6,415 nucleotides of DNA. Source: Bacteroidota bacterium (GTDB lineage: Bacteria > Bacteroidota > Bacteroidia > Flavobacteriales > Weeksellaceae). Position 1 is the first letter of the stretch. Every line of letters starts with the position of its first letter. Of the stretch, positions 5,410-6,415 are shown one piece after another. The stretch spans positions 1-6,415 of the forward strand of contig JAFAAJ010000049.1 of NCBI GenBank assembly GCA_023426625.1, written 5' to 3'. Made by a program: the position numbers and the translations under genes. Below the pieces are notes generated by a model, which ran no database searches, was not told the origin of the DNA, and saw nothing but the letters and a program-made list of their open reading frames with translations.

Positions 5410-6415
5410 TTAGTTTTTGTAGTTGTATTTGAATTCTTTCAACACCTTGCCCTCCACATTCACGATCTTCTCCAATCTATTCGCTGTGTCATAAATATAA
5501 ATTTCTCTTATTCCAGATGGAGGCGTGATACTCGTTACTCCTATCAACGGGTCATAAGTGTAGGTACTGATCTGATAACTGGATAAAGAAGAAGAGGTCC
5601 TGAAATTATCCAAGGCCGTGATCAGTGCTCCTTCATTGGCAGGATTCGAAGCATCCAAATCAGAAGCTGTGACAATAGCAGATACTAAGCCTAAGCTTAC
5701 CAGGTTGTCATATCTACTTCCCTCTACCTTAGCGATTGGCTGAGTTCCGTTATATCCCCACACAATGGCTACCGGAATTCCCGCTTTTGTGGTATACTGC
5801 AACAGATTCCCTTTGGAATCGTATTTGTCGAAGGAGATTTCCGTATCCGGACTTCCCGACTCAAGATTGAAAGATAATACCGATAACGGCAACACCAAAT
5901 TACCCGCTTGAGCAGTAGGAACAGAAGTCGGGTAAACAGTTTCTGTTTTCGACAAGGTTTTGATTGTTCCGTTAATGGTTTGCTTCGTTTCCGTCTCTAA
6001 AGGAATACCTATCATATTCTTACTGATCATCAGCTGATTGCCTTTCTCGTGAGCATATTTATAAGTAGTTTCCTGAAGGGTATTATCTGGAAGTTCTATC
6101 TTTTTCTTCGTAATATAATCCCACAAATTGTAAGTATTGGTGGTTGTTTGGGTTGAACTCTTCTGATTAGGAAAATAATTTATCACCGTATGTTTTGTTA
6201 AATTGGTTTTTCCTATGATCTCCTTTTTAGGATAATAAGCAATAAAATTATAAGTATCTTTAGTTTGGGTAACGCAAAAAGGCTTATAAGGATTCACCAT
6301 CATCTGACCATTCACAACTATATGATCGTTATCGTGAGCGTTTTTATATTCTTCAAAGGTCTTGAAGACAGATCCATAAAAAAATTCATCATAAGTCTGC
6401 TGACTGATAAACCTC
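5410..6415 (-). CDS. YD-repeat (RHS-like) protein, C-terminal 334 residues; 5' end outside window
   Basis: The frame is open from the right edge (first whole codon at 6414-6412) to a TAA at 5410-5412, followed at once by a second TAA. A GTG at 6313-6315 could be read as a start, but the 33 codons above it are coding-like (FISQQTYDEFFYGSVFKTF), so the gene clearly continues off the window. The visible part has a beta-rich, Thr/Asn/Tyr-rich region, then YD-type units: FDKYDSKGNLLQY (fragment residues about 195-207), TYTYDPLIGVTSI (about 284-296) and IYDTANRLEKI (about 307-317), ending KEFKYNYKN. It has no RHS core and no toxin tip. The stop lies 6 bases before the ATG of the RHS protein, so the two are co-transcribed and probably translationally coupled. 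It is likely a structural partner or shell component for the secreted RHS protein. That role is inferred; family membership rests on the repeats. Confidence 0.85.
   Translation of the reverse strand, partial: RFISQQTYDEFFYGSVFKTFEEYKNAHDNDHIVVNGQMMVNPYKPFCVTQTKDTYNFIAYYPKKEIIGKTNLTKHTVINYFPNQKSSTQTTTNTYNLWDYITKKKIELPDNTLQETTYKYAHEKGNQLMISKNMIGIPLETETKQTINGTIKTLSKTETVYPTSVPTAQAGNLVLPLSVLSFNLESGSPDTEISFDKYDSKGNLLQYTTKAGIPVAIVWGYNGTQPIAKVEGSRYDNLVSLGLVSAIVTASDLDASNPANEGALITALDNFRTSSSLSSYQISTYTYDPLIGVTSITPPSGIREIYIYDTANRLEKIVNVEGKVLKEFKYNYKN

Noticed and set aside
6313..6315. GTG as the true start of the upstream YD-repeat protein
   Set aside because: The frame remains open and protein-like for 33 codons up to the window edge, and there is no signal peptide after the GTG, so the gene starts outside the window.
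1..6415. tRNA, rRNA, CRISPR array, insertion sequence or integrase
   Set aside because: No cloverleaf-like segments, spaced direct repeats, transposase motifs or terminal inverted repeats were seen on either strand.

Overview
The window looks like chromosomal DNA of a Bacteroidota bacterium, most probably a Chryseobacterium-like flavobacterium. This rests on the low GC, a TAnnTTTG-type promoter element, the lack of clear Shine-Dalgarno sequences before the starts, and above all the style of the RHS proteins. I judged it from protein character only, with no database search. All supported genes lie on the minus strand, so transcription runs from right to left. The plus-strand open frames I looked at are shadows of the RHS gene.

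Right part (6415 to 1358): an RHS/YD-repeat polymorphic-toxin locus. It opens with the 3' end of a large YD-repeat protein that runs off the right edge. Six bases later comes a complete 1162-residue secreted RHS protein with a Sec signal peptide, about a dozen YD-type repeats, the RHS-associated core ending in IDPDG (residue 955), and a 207-residue C-terminal tip that I do not recognise. Downstream lies a 129-residue lipoprotein, the natural candidate for the immunity partner. Composition drops along this order: roughly 40% GC in the RHS body, 29% in the tip and 23% in the lipoprotein gene (hand counts over 360-base blocks). That drop is typical of exchangeable toxin/immunity cassettes. The locus closes with an imperfect palindrome and a strong, probably bidirectional, terminator.

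Middle (about 1241 to 996): a small cysteine- and aromatic-containing reading frame. It stays open upstream of its first Met until an amber codon, and looks like a 5'-damaged small gene or remnant.

Left part (880 to 1): the N-terminal 293 residues of a membrane-anchored M20-family metallopeptidase with all expected zinc-ligand motifs visible. It has its own likely promoter and no evident functional link to the RHS locus.

The most interesting unit is the RHS tip plus lipoprotein pair. The tip matches no toxin family I can name, and the lipoprotein nature of the partner suggests that the toxin, if it is one, is neutralised in the periplasm or at a membrane.
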